Below are positions 1-11,600 of a stretch of DNA of 64,000 nucleotides, piece by piece. Below the pieces are notes generated by a model, which was given only the letters and a program-made list of their open reading frames with translations, made no database searches and was not told where the DNA came from. Origin of the DNA: an uncultured Lachnospiraceae bacterium. Its GTDB lineage: Bacteria > Bacillota > Clostridia > Lachnospirales > Lachnospiraceae. Each line of letters starts with the position of its first letter. The first letter of the stretch is position 1. A program made the translations under genes and the position numbers. The DNA is taken from assembly GCA_947174705.1 (NCBI GenBank), contig CAMWKB010000003.1, positions 1-64,000 of the forward strand. Direction: 5' to 3'.

Positions 1-1366
1 CGTCCATCTCCGGCATCATATGATCCATGAAAATGATATGAAACTTCTCCTTTTGAATGTATTCCAGACACTGTCTGCCGGAATCAGCTGTTGTGACCTG
101 TAGCTTTGTCCGATTAAGCAGAGCCTTGAATACTGTCAGATTCATAGCATTATCATCCACCACAAGTATGCTTGCCTGCGGCGCTGTGAAGCTTCCCCTT
201 TTCCTTCCTACCTGCTGCGAATATTTCTCCTGTATTGTTTGAAAACTTCCAAGTGGTACATCGCTTACGATTTTCTGCGGTATTATTACCTGAAAGGTTG
301 AGCCTTTCTGGTATTCGCTTTCTACCTTCATATCACCATCCATCATTTTTAACAGTGACATTGTGATATTCATGCCAAGTCCCGTTCCCTCAATGTTACG
401 ATTCTTCTTCTCATCCAAGCGCTGAAAACTTTCAAAAAGCTTTCCCATATCCTCTTTTCTGATGCCCATACCGGTATCCTTTACGGATATTTTAAGCAGT
501 ATATTATCTTTGTCCTGATATTCATAGGAAAGTATAAGCTCCACACTACCTTTGGGCGTATACTTCACGGCGTTTGTCAAAAGATTGGTTACAATCTGTT
601 TAATCCGCACATCATCACCGTAGAGGACGCTTGGGAGCGTTTCGTCCAGCTCCACGCTCAGTTTCAATTCCTTTTCCCTAGCACGAAAATATATCACATT
701 CCACAAATCCATGATAACTGCCGAAAGCTCATATGTAACCGGAATAATCTCCATTTTACCGGACTCAATCTTTGACATATCCAGAATGTCATTGATCAGA
801 AATAACAGTGTTTTTCCGGAGCTTTGGATGTTGGATGCATATGTTAATATCTGTTTATCCTCAGACTCCCTGAGTATCATCTCATTCATGCCAAGTACGG
901 CGTTAATCGGTGTTCTGATTTCATGCGACATATTAGACAGGAAACGGCTTTTTGCCTCATTTGCATGTTCCGCTACCTCCAAGGCAACCTGCGCGTCGCG
1001 CAGTTCGTTCAGCTTTGTCATATCATTTATCACCACTACAACCGCCCGTTCCCCGTCAATATAAAGATAGCTTGTCGTCAGAAGCAGGCTGATTGTCACA
1101 CCGTCTCTCACAAAATCAACAGGTGCCTGATCGGCTTTTGCCTTTTCGTAGATTGTGTCTAATATGATTTCATTAAACGCATCATTTTGTTCCTGCATCA
1201 GAAAAACACTCATATATGATTTTCCGACATCCTCCGGTTTCATACCAAGAATACGTTCTGCCGCCGGATTCAGCATGGCAATCTTCCCATCGATGCCAAT
1301 CACCATGACGCCCTCCTGCATATTTCGCACAATTTCCTCATAGAATCTTTCATCCAATTGTTTCAT
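1..1366 (-). CDS. PAS-containing hybrid sensor histidine kinase/response regulator (3' end beyond window start)
   Basis: Minus-strand reading frame starting MKQLDERFYEEIVRNMQEGVMVIGIDGKIAMLNPAAERILG (PAS), then SNMSHEIRTPINAVLGMNEMIL (HisKA H-box), DIKQIVTNLLTNAVKYTPKG (N-box) and GTGLGMNITMSLL (G-box); continues past position 1. Not in the supplied ORF list, probably because it is truncated. Confidence 0.85.
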   Translation of the reverse strand, partial: MKQLDERFYEEIVRNMQEGVMVIGIDGKIAMLNPAAERILGMKPEDVGKSYMSVFLMQEQNDAFNEIILDTIYEKAKADQAPVDFVRDGVTISLLLTTSYLYIDGERAVVVVINDMTKLNELRDAQVALEVAEHANEAKSRFLSNMSHEIRTPINAVLGMNEMILRESEDKQILTYASNIQSSGKTLLFLINDILDMSKIESGKMEIIPVTYELSAVIMDLWNVIYFRAREKELKLSVELDETLPSVLYGDDVRIKQIVTNLLTNAVKYTPKGSVELILSYEYQDKDNILLKISVKDTGMGIRKEDMGKLFESFQRLDEKKNRNIEGTGLGMNITMSLLKMMDGDMKVESEYQKGSTFQVIIPQKIVSDVPLGSFQTIQEKYSQQVGRKRGSFTAPQASILVVDDNAMNLTVFKALLNRTKLQVTTADSGRQCLEYIQKEKFHIIFMDHMMPEMD

Positions 1367-1386
1367 CTCTGTATCCTGTCTTTTTC

Positions 1387-1800
1387 CTAAATATTCTTTT
1401 TAATTCTCAAGATGTTCTGCCCGTCTTTATACTCATAAGAGACATCATCCATCGTCTTTTTTACCATATAAATTCCCAGACCGCCGATACCGCGCTCCTC
1501 GATGGAAAGTGTAATATCAGGGTCCTCTTTTGCAAGCGGATCATATGGGACACCGTTATCAATGAAGGTGATCACTACTGCAAGCGGATTTTCAGTTACC
1601 TCAACGCGCACAGTCGCACTGCCGGTTTCGGGATTGTATGCGTAATATGCGATGTTGCTGAAAAGCTCATCAATTGCCATGTCAACCTGCATCTGCGTCT
1701 TCATCGGACATTCGAGCTGTTCTAGCTGTTCATCAACAAATGCTGTTACCTTAGGTATGCTCTCAATTGTCGCTTCAACTACAATTTCCTTCATTTGCAT
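1387..1800 (-). CDS. RsbW/SpoIIAB-like serine kinase-type ATP-binding protein (HATPase_c_2)
   Basis: 137 aa; VDMAIDELFSNIAYYAY N-box, FIDNGVPYDP G1-box, GIGGLGIYMVKKTMDDVSYEY G2-box. Confidence 0.88.
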   Translation of the reverse strand: MQMKEIVVEATIESIPKVTAFVDEQLEQLECPMKTQMQVDMAIDELFSNIAYYAYNPETGSATVRVEVTENPLAVVITFIDNGVPYDPLAKEDPDITLSIEERGIGGLGIYMVKKTMDDVSYEYKDGQNILRIKKNI

Positions 1801-1821
1801 TCCCCCATTCGTAATTCTTTT

Positions 1822-3408
1822 TCATTTACATTCATCCGCAACCCGCAGAGAAAGCATGGTAATATCATCAAATTGCATCGCCTCTCCCACAAACCGATCT
1901 ATCTCGTTCTTTAACCCTTCAACCAGTTTCTTCGGCTCAGTATCATTATCTTTATTAAGCGCTTCCATCATCCTCTCTGTTCCAAACAGATTCTGTCCGG
2001 CATCCGTCGCTTCCGGCACACCGTCTGTATATACAAATAGCGTATCCCCGGCGTGCAGTTCGATTTCATATTCCTTATACCGGGTGTTCTCCATTCCTGC
2101 CAGAACAAATCCGTGGGGATCTTTAAACAGTTCAAAACTGCCTCCTCTCCGTCTAATTGCCGGATATTCATGTCCTGCATTTGCCGCGGTCACTTTCCCC
2201 GTTGAAATTTCATAAACAGCAAGCCATACCGTGACGAACATTTCCGCTTCATTGTTTTCACAGAGCTGATTATTGACCGCTTCAAGGACCACTTTAGGGG
2301 ATGCGCCCATCATCATCTGGTTCTTGATCAATGTCTTTGTTATGACCATGAACAGCGCCGCCGGAACGCCCTTCCCCGACACATCGGCAATTACAAGTGC
2401 CAGATGATCCTCATCTATCAGAAAGAAATCATAAAAATCTCCTCCCACCTCTTTTGCCGGATCCATGGATGCAAAAATATCAAACTCTGCTCTCTCCGGA
2501 AAAGCAGGAAAAATACTTGGCAGCATATCCGCCTGAATCTGTGTGGCAATGTCAAGCTCCGCCCCGATACGCTCTTTTTCCGCTGTCACAACGGATAACT
2601 CCCGCAGATATTCCCTAAGCTCCAGATACATCTGTGCAAAAGATTCAGACAATTCTTCGATCTCATCACCCGTGCGTATCTCCACATGAAAAGTCTCTTC
2701 GCTCTCCAGGCGGCCCACCATTTCTTTCGTGGCTCTGTTTAACCGATCGATAGGCGTGATAATATTTTTTCGTATAAATACATAAAATAGCCCCATCAAA
2801 ACGGCAATTACCGCTGCTACACTTGATATTATCGTTATCAGGAAATGAAAAAGCGCTTTGCGTATTCCCGGCATTGACAAATCAACACCCACAATCGCCA
2901 CCATCTCCCCGTCGCTGTCCAGAACCGGTGCGTAGGCTGACGCAATATAGCCATACTCCGAATCACGTGTTACAATGATTCTTTCCGGATAGGTGTTCGT
3001 AAAAATCTGCCTGGCGATTTCCTGACCGCCCTCCATGTATGCCTCGCGATATCCCAGCGGACGGACGCCCTCACTGCTGCCCACATCCCAGATATAGACA
3101 AGTTCCTCCTCATATGGTACAAACACAGAGTAATATTCCAAATCCGTCTGCGCCTGCGATATGGCAAGAAATCTCTGTACCTGCCTGTAATAGTCATCCT
3201 CCGTATAGTTTTCTATATAGGAGCGTATCCTGTCTCCGTCGATATATTCCGCTGCCGTCCGGGCATAGGAAAACGCAATATCATTGTATGCGCTCATCTG
3301 TTCTTTCTTATAACGGATATCAATTGTCAGACTGGTTGACAATATCACAACCACCGCAAGGATGGACAATCCCGCCAGTGCCTTCATTCCAAGCTTATGA
3401 TGCTTCAT
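1822..3408 (-). CDS. Membrane sensor with HAMP and SpoIIE/PP2C phosphatase domain
   Basis: Start trimmed to MKHHKLGMKALAGLSILAVVV (cat at 3406-3408). TM + extracellular sensor + TM + HAMP, then SpoIIE motifs KEVGGDFYDFF, IADVSGKGVPAALFM, NAGHEYPAI, VYTDGVPEA. Confidence 0.9.
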   Translation of the reverse strand: MKHHKLGMKALAGLSILAVVVILSTSLTIDIRYKKEQMSAYNDIAFSYARTAAEYIDGDRIRSYIENYTEDDYYRQVQRFLAISQAQTDLEYYSVFVPYEEELVYIWDVGSSEGVRPLGYREAYMEGGQEIARQIFTNTYPERIIVTRDSEYGYIASAYAPVLDSDGEMVAIVGVDLSMPGIRKALFHFLITIISSVAAVIAVLMGLFYVFIRKNIITPIDRLNRATKEMVGRLESEETFHVEIRTGDEIEELSESFAQMYLELREYLRELSVVTAEKERIGAELDIATQIQADMLPSIFPAFPERAEFDIFASMDPAKEVGGDFYDFFLIDEDHLALVIADVSGKGVPAALFMVITKTLIKNQMMMGASPKVVLEAVNNQLCENNEAEMFVTVWLAVYEISTGKVTAANAGHEYPAIRRRGGSFELFKDPHGFVLAGMENTRYKEYEIELHAGDTLFVYTDGVPEATDAGQNLFGTERMMEALNKDNDTEPKKLVEGLKNEIDRFVGEAMQFDDITMLSLRVADECK

Positions 3409-3434
3409 TTTTAGTCTCCCGTTCAATCGCTTCT

Positions 3435-4568
3435 TTAAGTATATTTGCCGCTTGTGGCAATTTGTTTCGCCTTTGTTGCAGACCAGAAATGCGCCGCCAC
3501 AATAGATACAATACTGATACCTGTACCAAGCAGCAGCGTCAGCGCCACTGGTAATTCCTGTGTCCCGTGCAGGATAAATAAAATCACATTGGTAATCCAC
3601 ATGACAAATACCCAATGTATACAATATACCGCATTGATATTGCGGCTGATCTCCCCGACGCAGTCAGTCATTCTCTTCGGCAGACGCGGAGCGACCACAT
3701 GGTAAATCCCAAGCATGCCGATTGCCGCGGCAATGCTTACGAGAACATCTACAGTGATAATATGGTAATAACAGTTCTGTCCCTCGCCAAACATTCCCCA
3801 TCCGCCACTGATGGCAGGCGGAAAATAGACTATACAGACCAGAATTCCCACTGTTGACAGAATCCCGTATAACAGGTTTTTGTTTTTCACATGCAGCAAC
3901 AGCTCGCCGAAGACATAGCCGCTCACCGGAACGATTAGCCAGTTAAACAACGGGAAATCCGAAAACACTGCTCCCGCAGGATCCTCCGTCCCTATAAGAT
4001 ACCCCAGAAAGATATTGCCTGCCGGAGACCCGACATCCAATCCCTTCAGAAAAGTACCCAAAAAGGACATAGCCAGGCAGACGAATATCATTGCCGCATT
4101 TGGCATGTGAAGCTTGACAAACAAAGCAATCATTATCATTGCCAGTGCGGCAAATTGCAGTATATCATTACACAAAATCCGGTATGGTATTGGTTTTATG
4201 TATTTCTCAATATCTTCGGTCAGGAAATATCCCGCCAGAAAAGGAATCAGGAATCGACATATGTTTAACACATAACCGGTAATACCAATCCGGATTCCCC
4301 GACGCACATAATCTTTCGGCGTGTGGCTCTTTGTGTATACCATGCCAAAGCCCATGGCGAACATGAACATGGGCGCACCCAAGGGACCTCCGAGCACAGA
4401 GTCAAAAAAGAACGGAATACCATGAGCAAGCTGCTCGCCGGGTGTACATTCTATGATGCAGTGCACCAGCGCCAGACAGAATATCAGCACGGCTTTCGCC
4501 AAATCCAGCTCCGGCTGCCTCCCGCTGTTTACAATTTCTTTAGAAAAGATTTTATCTTTCAAGCTCAT
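3435..4568 (-). CDS. Multi-pass membrane protein, acyltransferase-like (acyltransferase_3/HGSNAT-like)
   Basis: RQPELDLAKAVLIFCLALVHC ... GGPLGAPMFMFAMGFGMVYT plus multiple TM segments; resembles 16361-17461. Confidence 0.6.
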   Translation of the reverse strand: MSLKDKIFSKEIVNSGRQPELDLAKAVLIFCLALVHCIIECTPGEQLAHGIPFFFDSVLGGPLGAPMFMFAMGFGMVYTKSHTPKDYVRRGIRIGITGYVLNICRFLIPFLAGYFLTEDIEKYIKPIPYRILCNDILQFAALAMIMIALFVKLHMPNAAMIFVCLAMSFLGTFLKGLDVGSPAGNIFLGYLIGTEDPAGAVFSDFPLFNWLIVPVSGYVFGELLLHVKNKNLLYGILSTVGILVCIVYFPPAISGGWGMFGEGQNCYYHIITVDVLVSIAAAIGMLGIYHVVAPRLPKRMTDCVGEISRNINAVYCIHWVFVMWITNVILFILHGTQELPVALTLLLGTGISIVSIVAAHFWSATKAKQIATSGKYT

Positions 4569-4597
4569 TTCGGCATTTCTCCGTTTAGTTTCATTAT

Positions 4598-4897
4598 CTA
4601 TTCAATGGTCAGAATATCTATAAATCCTGTCACTTGAAATACATCCATGATCATGTCATTTGCATTTTTTATAACCATATTTCCCTGCTTGTTCATTTTT
4701 TTCTGTGATGCCAAAAGAACTCGCAGTCCGGCGGATGAAATATATTCAAGGTCTTTTAAGTCCAAAATCAGGGTCTGCACGTCTACCGTCAGATCTTCAC
4801 CAATCTCTTTTTCCAGTTCCGGCGCTGTATTCGTATCCAGTCTTCCTTCTAACGCCAATGTAAGCATTCCATTTTCTGTGTTTTTTGTAATCGTCAT
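4598..4897 (-). CDS. STAS-domain anti-sigma factor antagonist (SpoIIAA/RsbV-like)
   Basis: Start MTITKNTENGMLTLALEGRLDTNTAPELEKE; LEYISSAGLRVLLASQKKM contains the phosphorylatable Ser motif. Confidence 0.9.
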   Translation of the reverse strand: MTITKNTENGMLTLALEGRLDTNTAPELEKEIGEDLTVDVQTLILDLKDLEYISSAGLRVLLASQKKMNKQGNMVIKNANDMIMDVFQVTGFIDILTIE

Positions 4898-4965
4898 TTT
4901 TCTCCTCCATTCCAAAGCATTTTGTAATGCTTCATGCACATATTTTATTTATTATAACTGCTTTC

Positions 4966-5610
4966 TCATCTAAGGTCCACATACTCAACGGTTTTGGCAA
5001 ACTCTTCCTCCTTCGCGCACACGGACACTTTATATCCCGGAATTTCATATTCCATAATGTGACAGGAAATGAGTTCACTGTCCCGACGCACTTTTATTTT
5101 CTCAGAATCCAGAATCAACTCAAAACGGTCAAAGTCAAGGCTCATTCCTTCTCCGGTCATCTTGATATAGCTTTCTTTCATTGTCCAGATCCGGAAAAAC
5201 CTACGGTCTCTCTCCTCTTCCACGCATGCATTTATATATGCACATTCGCCGGAGTGGAAAAAACGCTCCGCCACTCCTTCCGGAGCTTTCACGATTTGTT
5301 CCACATCGCAGCCCACTTCCTTCTCTGCAGTCGCACAGATGACAATGTGACCGGAGTGAGACAGATTAAAAAAGATTCCTTCCACTTCCGGTTTTCCATC
5401 TAATCCTAACCGGATTCCTGCGGGTGAAGCCCCATAACGGGGCAAGATCCTGTTCAATAAAAGACCTGCCCCAAGGCTCCGTTTTCTGTCTTCCGCCTTA
5501 AGATATTTCATAATTTTGCATTTTCTTTCTATGTCTAATTCATCCAGCAGTGCAGGATTTTCTTTTGGGTCCGTCAGATTAGCGGTATCCGCTGCATATA
5601 AGTGTACCAT
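4966..5610 (-). CDS. 4'-phosphopantetheinyl transferase (Sfp-type)
   Basis: Start MVHLYAADTANL; FNLSHSG, VGCDVEQI and RIWTMKESYIKMTGEG are Sfp-type motifs; 10 bp downstream of the NRPS. Confidence 0.92.
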   Translation of the reverse strand: MVHLYAADTANLTDPKENPALLDELDIERKCKIMKYLKAEDRKRSLGAGLLLNRILPRYGASPAGIRLGLDGKPEVEGIFFNLSHSGHIVICATAEKEVGCDVEQIVKAPEGVAERFFHSGECAYINACVEEERDRRFFRIWTMKESYIKMTGEGMSLDFDRFELILDSEKIKVRRDSELISCHIMEYEIPGYKVSVCAKEEEFAKTVEYVDLR

Positions 5611-5620
5611 CTCTGCTTTC

Positions 5621-8600
5621 CTACCCGAAAAATCCCAGTTTATCCAATGCATCAATAGCATTTTCCAGATAATTGTCATCTGTGATCGGCCACTTATAAC
5701 CCAGGCGGTACAGCACCTCCGTGGTAAACTGGTTTTTATATCCGACTGTGTAAACCTGTTCTCCGTCTCTTGAAGCATACGCAATCAATCCGGACACCGC
5801 CTCGCTGTCTTCATGGGTTGCAGCATAATCATTGACTGCCTGTTCAAACTGATCATCACTTACAATCTGAATCTCAAATCCGTGATTCCTCATTGCATAA
5901 ATCAAATCTCCCATAAAAATATTATGGCTGTTGCATGCATGATAAACGGTGAAATTCTTATCTGTTCCTGCAAGCTTCAAAATCGCCTCTGCGGTAGAAT
6001 CAATAGGTGAAAATTCAGCGCTTTCATTCATACCGCTTACAGGGAACATTCCTATTGCCACATATCCGCGCACACCCCGTAAGAATCCATTGGTTACGAA
6101 GTTAATCTGAAATTCTCCATCCGAGTTACGGCTCATCAGATTGCCCACACGGATGACTTTAGCATCCAGTCCGTCATGAACTGCTTCCAGTATATAACGC
6201 TCTGCCAGGAATTTTGTCCGGATATATTCATTTGTAATTCTCTGTCCTATATACAGCTCATGTTCGCAAAGATCTCTGTCCATGCCCGGTTTATCACCCA
6301 TTCCTTCTCCTGCAACAGAGACTGTCGATATCTGAATCAATCTCCTGTCCAGTTCACTGCACAGCGCAATCAGATTTTTAACACCGTCTACATTAATCTT
6401 CTGAAGAGTATCATCTGATGAGAAATGCTTTACGCATGCTGCACAGTTGATCAAGGTCTTAAAAGGATATTCCTTTAAGCTTTCCAATGACTTCGGGTCT
6501 GTGATATCTCCGTCAATACAAATAATCCGCTTACCGAAAAGCTCCTCACAAGGATCGTCAAAATAGTACATCAGCATGTTCATCAGCCGTTTTTCAGAGG
6601 AAGGATATTTCCCTTTTCTTACCAGCGCATATACCGTTCCCTCATAAGAATCCAGGAATGCCTTCAGCACATGGATTCCAAGGAAGCCCGTAGCGCCTGT
6701 CAACAGGATATCGCCTACTTCTTCTTTCTTTACCAGATCTGCGTTCTTTGCTCTATTTGGAAGAAGAATGCGATCAACCTTGTTATAATTGTGGGAAGAT
6801 ATTTCATCTTTTTCCACCGTTTCCTCTACCGAGTCCTCACACACTCCAGCTGCAAGCTGTCTTACCGTAGGGTATTTGAAAATGTCAGCATACACTACGG
6901 GAAGCTTTTTCGACATACAAAGCACTGCTATCTTGGATGCTGTCAGTGAGGTGCCTCCAAGTTCAAAGAAATTATCGTTGATTCCGACTTTCTCCATTCC
7001 CAACGCTTTTTCAAATATTTCACAAAGCTGTTCCTGTATCGAATTGACCGGAGGTTCATATCCCTCTCTTTCCGCCTCCACGTCAGGCGCAGGCAGTGAG
7101 CGCTTGTCGATTTTTCCGCCCGGTGTGATAGGCATGCTGTCAAGATGCACATAGAAGGCTGGCAGCATATATTCCGGCAGAAGCGGCTTTAAAAATTCCT
7201 GCCAAATCTGCGTATCCGGCGATGCACCTGTATAATATGCCACGATATACTTGTTTCCGCTCTTCTCCATGACTGTGACCGCTGCTTCCACGATTCCCTC
7301 ATAGGACAGGACAGCACCTTCAATTTCGCTTAATTCTACCCTGTATCCCCGAATCTTTACCTGGAAATCTATTCTTCCGATATATTCTATATTTCCGTCG
7401 CCTCTCATACGCACCATATCGCCGGTATGATACATTCTTGCATCATCCGCACATGTTCTGAAAGGATTATCAACAAAGGAAGCCGCTGTCTTTTCCGGAA
7501 GGTTATGATACCCTCTTGCAATCTGTCTGCCCGCAAGACATAATTCTCCAGATGCGCCCACCGGCAGACGGTTTAACTTCTCATCCACAATATAGCAGCG
7601 CACATTCGTCTGTGACCTTCCTATAGGGATGTTCTTATATTCCTTATCCACTACAAACTCTGTGGATGATACCGTATTCTCGGTAGGGCCGTAACCATTA
7701 ATCATAGTGTAGCTGCGGTTATAATAGCGCTTAAATTTCTCACCGCCCAGAGTCACGAACCGCAGATCACAAGGATCTGTCAATATCTCTGCCACAAGCT
7801 CACCCATCTGGGTAGGAAATGTTCCCAAGGTGATTTTTTCTTTTTTGATGGCATCTGCTACCTGAATGGCATCTTTCCGGATAGCTTCCGGGAAAATATA
7901 CAATAGAGCTCCAACCGTAAGAGGCGCAAACAAATCATGGACTGATGCATCAAAACAGAAACTTGCAAATTCCGCCCAAACATCCTCAGGAGTGGTTTTC
8001 AGGGAGTTGTTCGTGTACATGATCAGATTGACCAGATTTCTCTGTTCAAGCATAACCCCCTTGGGTTTTCCTGTAGAACCGGAGGTATAGATCATATAGG
8101 CAAGATTCTCCGGCTTAGGCGCTGTAAGCTCTGTGGTCAGCTGATAACCTTCACCTTCTTTTACCATATCATTAAGCCACAAAATATTTCCCTTGTAAAA
8201 CTCTGTTAAGTCTGCATATTCTTTTACAGCCAGAAGGTTATCCGCACCGGAATCACTGAGCATATATTCCAGTCTGTCTCTGGGATATTCCGGGTCTAAG
8301 GGCACATATGCCCCGCCTGCCTTCATAACGCCCAAATACCCTATCACGAATTCTTTCGTTCTTCCTGAAAGGATTCCTGCTACCTTTTCCTGACCGAATC
8401 CGTTTTCTGTTAACTTTGCTGCTACATAGTCTGACAGTTGATCCAGTTCACGATAGGTAATCGTTCCATTCTCATCACGCACTGCCCCTCTGTCAGGATA
8501 CAGTTCCACTGCCCGCTTAAATAGATCCACAAAGGTCTTTCCGGTATAAGCAGGATCATTTTTCATTTCTTTTTCTTCTTCAAACAAAAGCCGTATCTCT

Positions 8601-11600
8601 TCTGCTGCCTTTCCCTGAACAAGCCCCTGCGCCGCTATGGAAAAGTTCTCTAATATGTAATCGATAGATTCCGTTTCAAACAGATCTTTTCTGTATTCCA
8701 GCTCATATACGAACTTACCGTCCTCCACGCTGATAGCAAGGGAAACCGGTGCTTTTGCCGCATTTAAGTGAAGCGGTATCTCCTCCGCCTTCTCCTGCCC
8801 GATGGAATCAAATGCAAAATTATCTCCCTGATAAACCAGCATTGCATCAGGCTGAATCTTGCAGCGTCTGCTGATTTCCGAAAACGGATAAATGTCATTA
8901 TCCATAGCATTCATAAGCTGATCCTGCAGCGCACTGAAATAGCTTTCTGCATCAGCCTTGATATTACAGCGCACCGGAAGCGTTTTTACCAGCATACCGA
9001 TTGTCTCAGCAAGACGGGAGTCATTACGTCCATGATAAATGGTGGTGAAAACTGCCTCATCCTTAAAATGATACTTTGCCAGAAGCATACCGAAGACACC
9101 AATGAAAAATACATTTTCGGTGATTCCGTATTTTTCGCAAAGCTCTCGCACCTGTTCAACTTTCAGATGCTCCTCTACAAGCCTTGTATTACCCACTTTA
9201 GGCTGCTGTTCATTTTTATCAGGATAAAAACTTGTATCTCCGCCGCAATTCTCAAACTCTGAAAGATAGAATTCTTCTGCAGCCTTGTAAGCATCTGATT
9301 TCACCGCTGCCTCATGATCCAGCGCAACGTCGTAACTGGAATAGTCTTCCTCCGGAAGAATCTCTCCGCTGTAAGCCCGATTGATCTGATCGATCAGTAT
9401 GCCCAGTGAAGTTCCGTCGGCAATTAAGTGATGCAGGTCCATGAACAGATAACTGCCTTCCATTGTCCGGTGAATTTCAAACCGATACAATGGTTCACCA
9501 AATAAACCATAAGGACGGACCAGCTTTTCCATATCCATATCGTCTATGATTTCAACCTTGGGAGGCAGTGCATCATTTCTTCTCTGCCTGATTTCCCCTT
9601 CCTCATCCATGAACAGCTGTACCTTTAAGTACGGATGTACCTCAATTACCTGCTCTACGGCTTCTTTCAACTGCTCAAGATCAATATTGTCGCTTAGCTT
9701 TAACAAATAAGGAATATTATATACCGTTGTGCCCATGTTTGCGGTACAGTCAATGAACACTCCTGCCTGGGTATTAGTCAGCGGATAAACCTCCTGCACC
9801 TCATGCTTTCCAGCCGCGCTGCTTTGAAGAACAAATTTTTCCAGTTGCAGGATAGTAGCGTTTTTCTTCAAGTCAGCCGTCTTGATCACAATATCAAATT
9901 CCTTGGCAAGCAGGACATTTAAACGGATCGCGCTGACAGACGTAAGTCCCGCAAAATAAATATCTGTGGTGATTCCAAATTCCCTATGGCCCACTGCTTC
10001 TGCCACACACTCAAAAATACGCTTCTGAATCTCAGTCTCAGGTGCGATTACCTCTTCCTGCTTCTTCTCCGGCACTGGAAGCGCACGCTTATTGACTTTC
10101 TGATTCTGGTTAAGTGGAATCTCATCGATCTGCATGGTAACTGCCGGAACCATATAAGGAGGCTTGGTCTCCAGAATAAATCTGTTCAATGCATCGATAT
10201 CCACTTCCTGATCCGATACCACATAAGCTGCAATATACTTTCCACCGCCCTTTTCATCAAAGGCTGCCACGGTGGCATCCTTGATTCCCGGGAATCTGCG
10301 TATTACTTCTTCCACTTCGGTAAGTTCGATACGGAATCCACGAATCTTTACCTGGGCATCCTTTCGTCCCACAAACTGTATCATGCCGTCTGGAAGGAAA
10401 CGCACAACATCTCCTGTGTGATACATGCGCTGATAATCTTTCTCCTGTGTATAGGGATTGACTGTAAAGCTTTCTGCGGTCTTATCCGGACGGTTCAGAT
10501 ATCCTCTGGTTACCTGCAGACCGGAAACTAAAAGTTCGCCGCAGGCTCCTATAGGAAGCCTGTGTCCCTGAGTATCTGCAATATATAGTTTCACATTATC
10601 CAGTGCTTTTCCGATGGGTATATTATCATAATATTTATCAAACAACAGGGCTGTAACCGCTACCGTACATTCCGTAGGACCATATAGGTTATGGAACTTA
10701 TAACCCTTCGGCGGTTCCATGGGCACAAGTTTTTCACCGCCCACCGATAAATGCTTCAGGAATTTATTTTCCATTCCAAGGGCAAACTGCCGTCCCACCT
10801 GAGTCGTCATAAAGCTGTTCGTAATCTTATTTTCTTCAAAATAACGATTCAACTCCATGAAATCCAGCCGGATATCCTCTGCAATAATATGGAGCTCCAC
10901 ACCTGCCGTAAGACTGCTGAAAATATCCATCATGCTGGCATCAAAGCCAAATGACGCATATTCCGCCATGCGGCAGTCCGCGTTCAACTGATAATAATTG
11001 TGATACCATCTGCAGAACGCTGTAATGTTTCCGTACTCCAGCATACATCCTTTCGGTACCCCCGTAGAACCGGATGTATACAACAGCACGAACATATCCT
11101 CAGGCTTTGCTGCTGGAAGCTGAATATCTGCCTCGGGTAATTCCTTAATCTTATGAGTCAGGAGAATTTCTCCTCCGAAATCCGGCACAAGCTCTAACAT
11201 GGTTTCATCTGCGATCAATAACTTAGCGCCCGAATCCTCTAACATAAATTTAAGCCTGTCTTTCGGATAAGTAGGATCAAGGGGCTGATAAGCACATCCT
11301 GCCTTAAGGACGCCTAATGTTGCCACTGCCATATATTCACATCTGGGAATGATTATGGCAACCGGATCCTCCGCTCCCACTCCCCTCTTCGTCAGATATG
11401 CACCTATGCGGTCTGTAATTTCATCCAGTTCTTTGTAAGAAATCCTTACGTCGCGGTAAACCACTGCCGTGTGATCCGGATAGTTCCTAACCACCTCCCG
11501 GAACATATCAATCACGGTTTTACTTCTGTCATAAGGCACTTCCGTCTCATTAAACCTATCCAGTATCTCTTTCTGGGCGGATGAGAGAATAGATATTTCA

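Noticed and set aside
1652-2215. 187-aa plus-strand Ser-rich ORF
   Set aside because: Antisense to the RsbW-like and SpoIIE genes; no motifs.
3409-3624. N-terminal extension of the SpoIIE ORF (MYTLGICHVDYQ...)
   Set aside because: Overlaps the upstream acyltransferase-like gene; the internal start MKHHKLGMK immediately precedes a TM segment and is more plausible.
9986-10531. 181-aa plus-strand ORF inside the NRPS
   Set aside because: Antisense to well-conserved adenylation and thiolation motifs.
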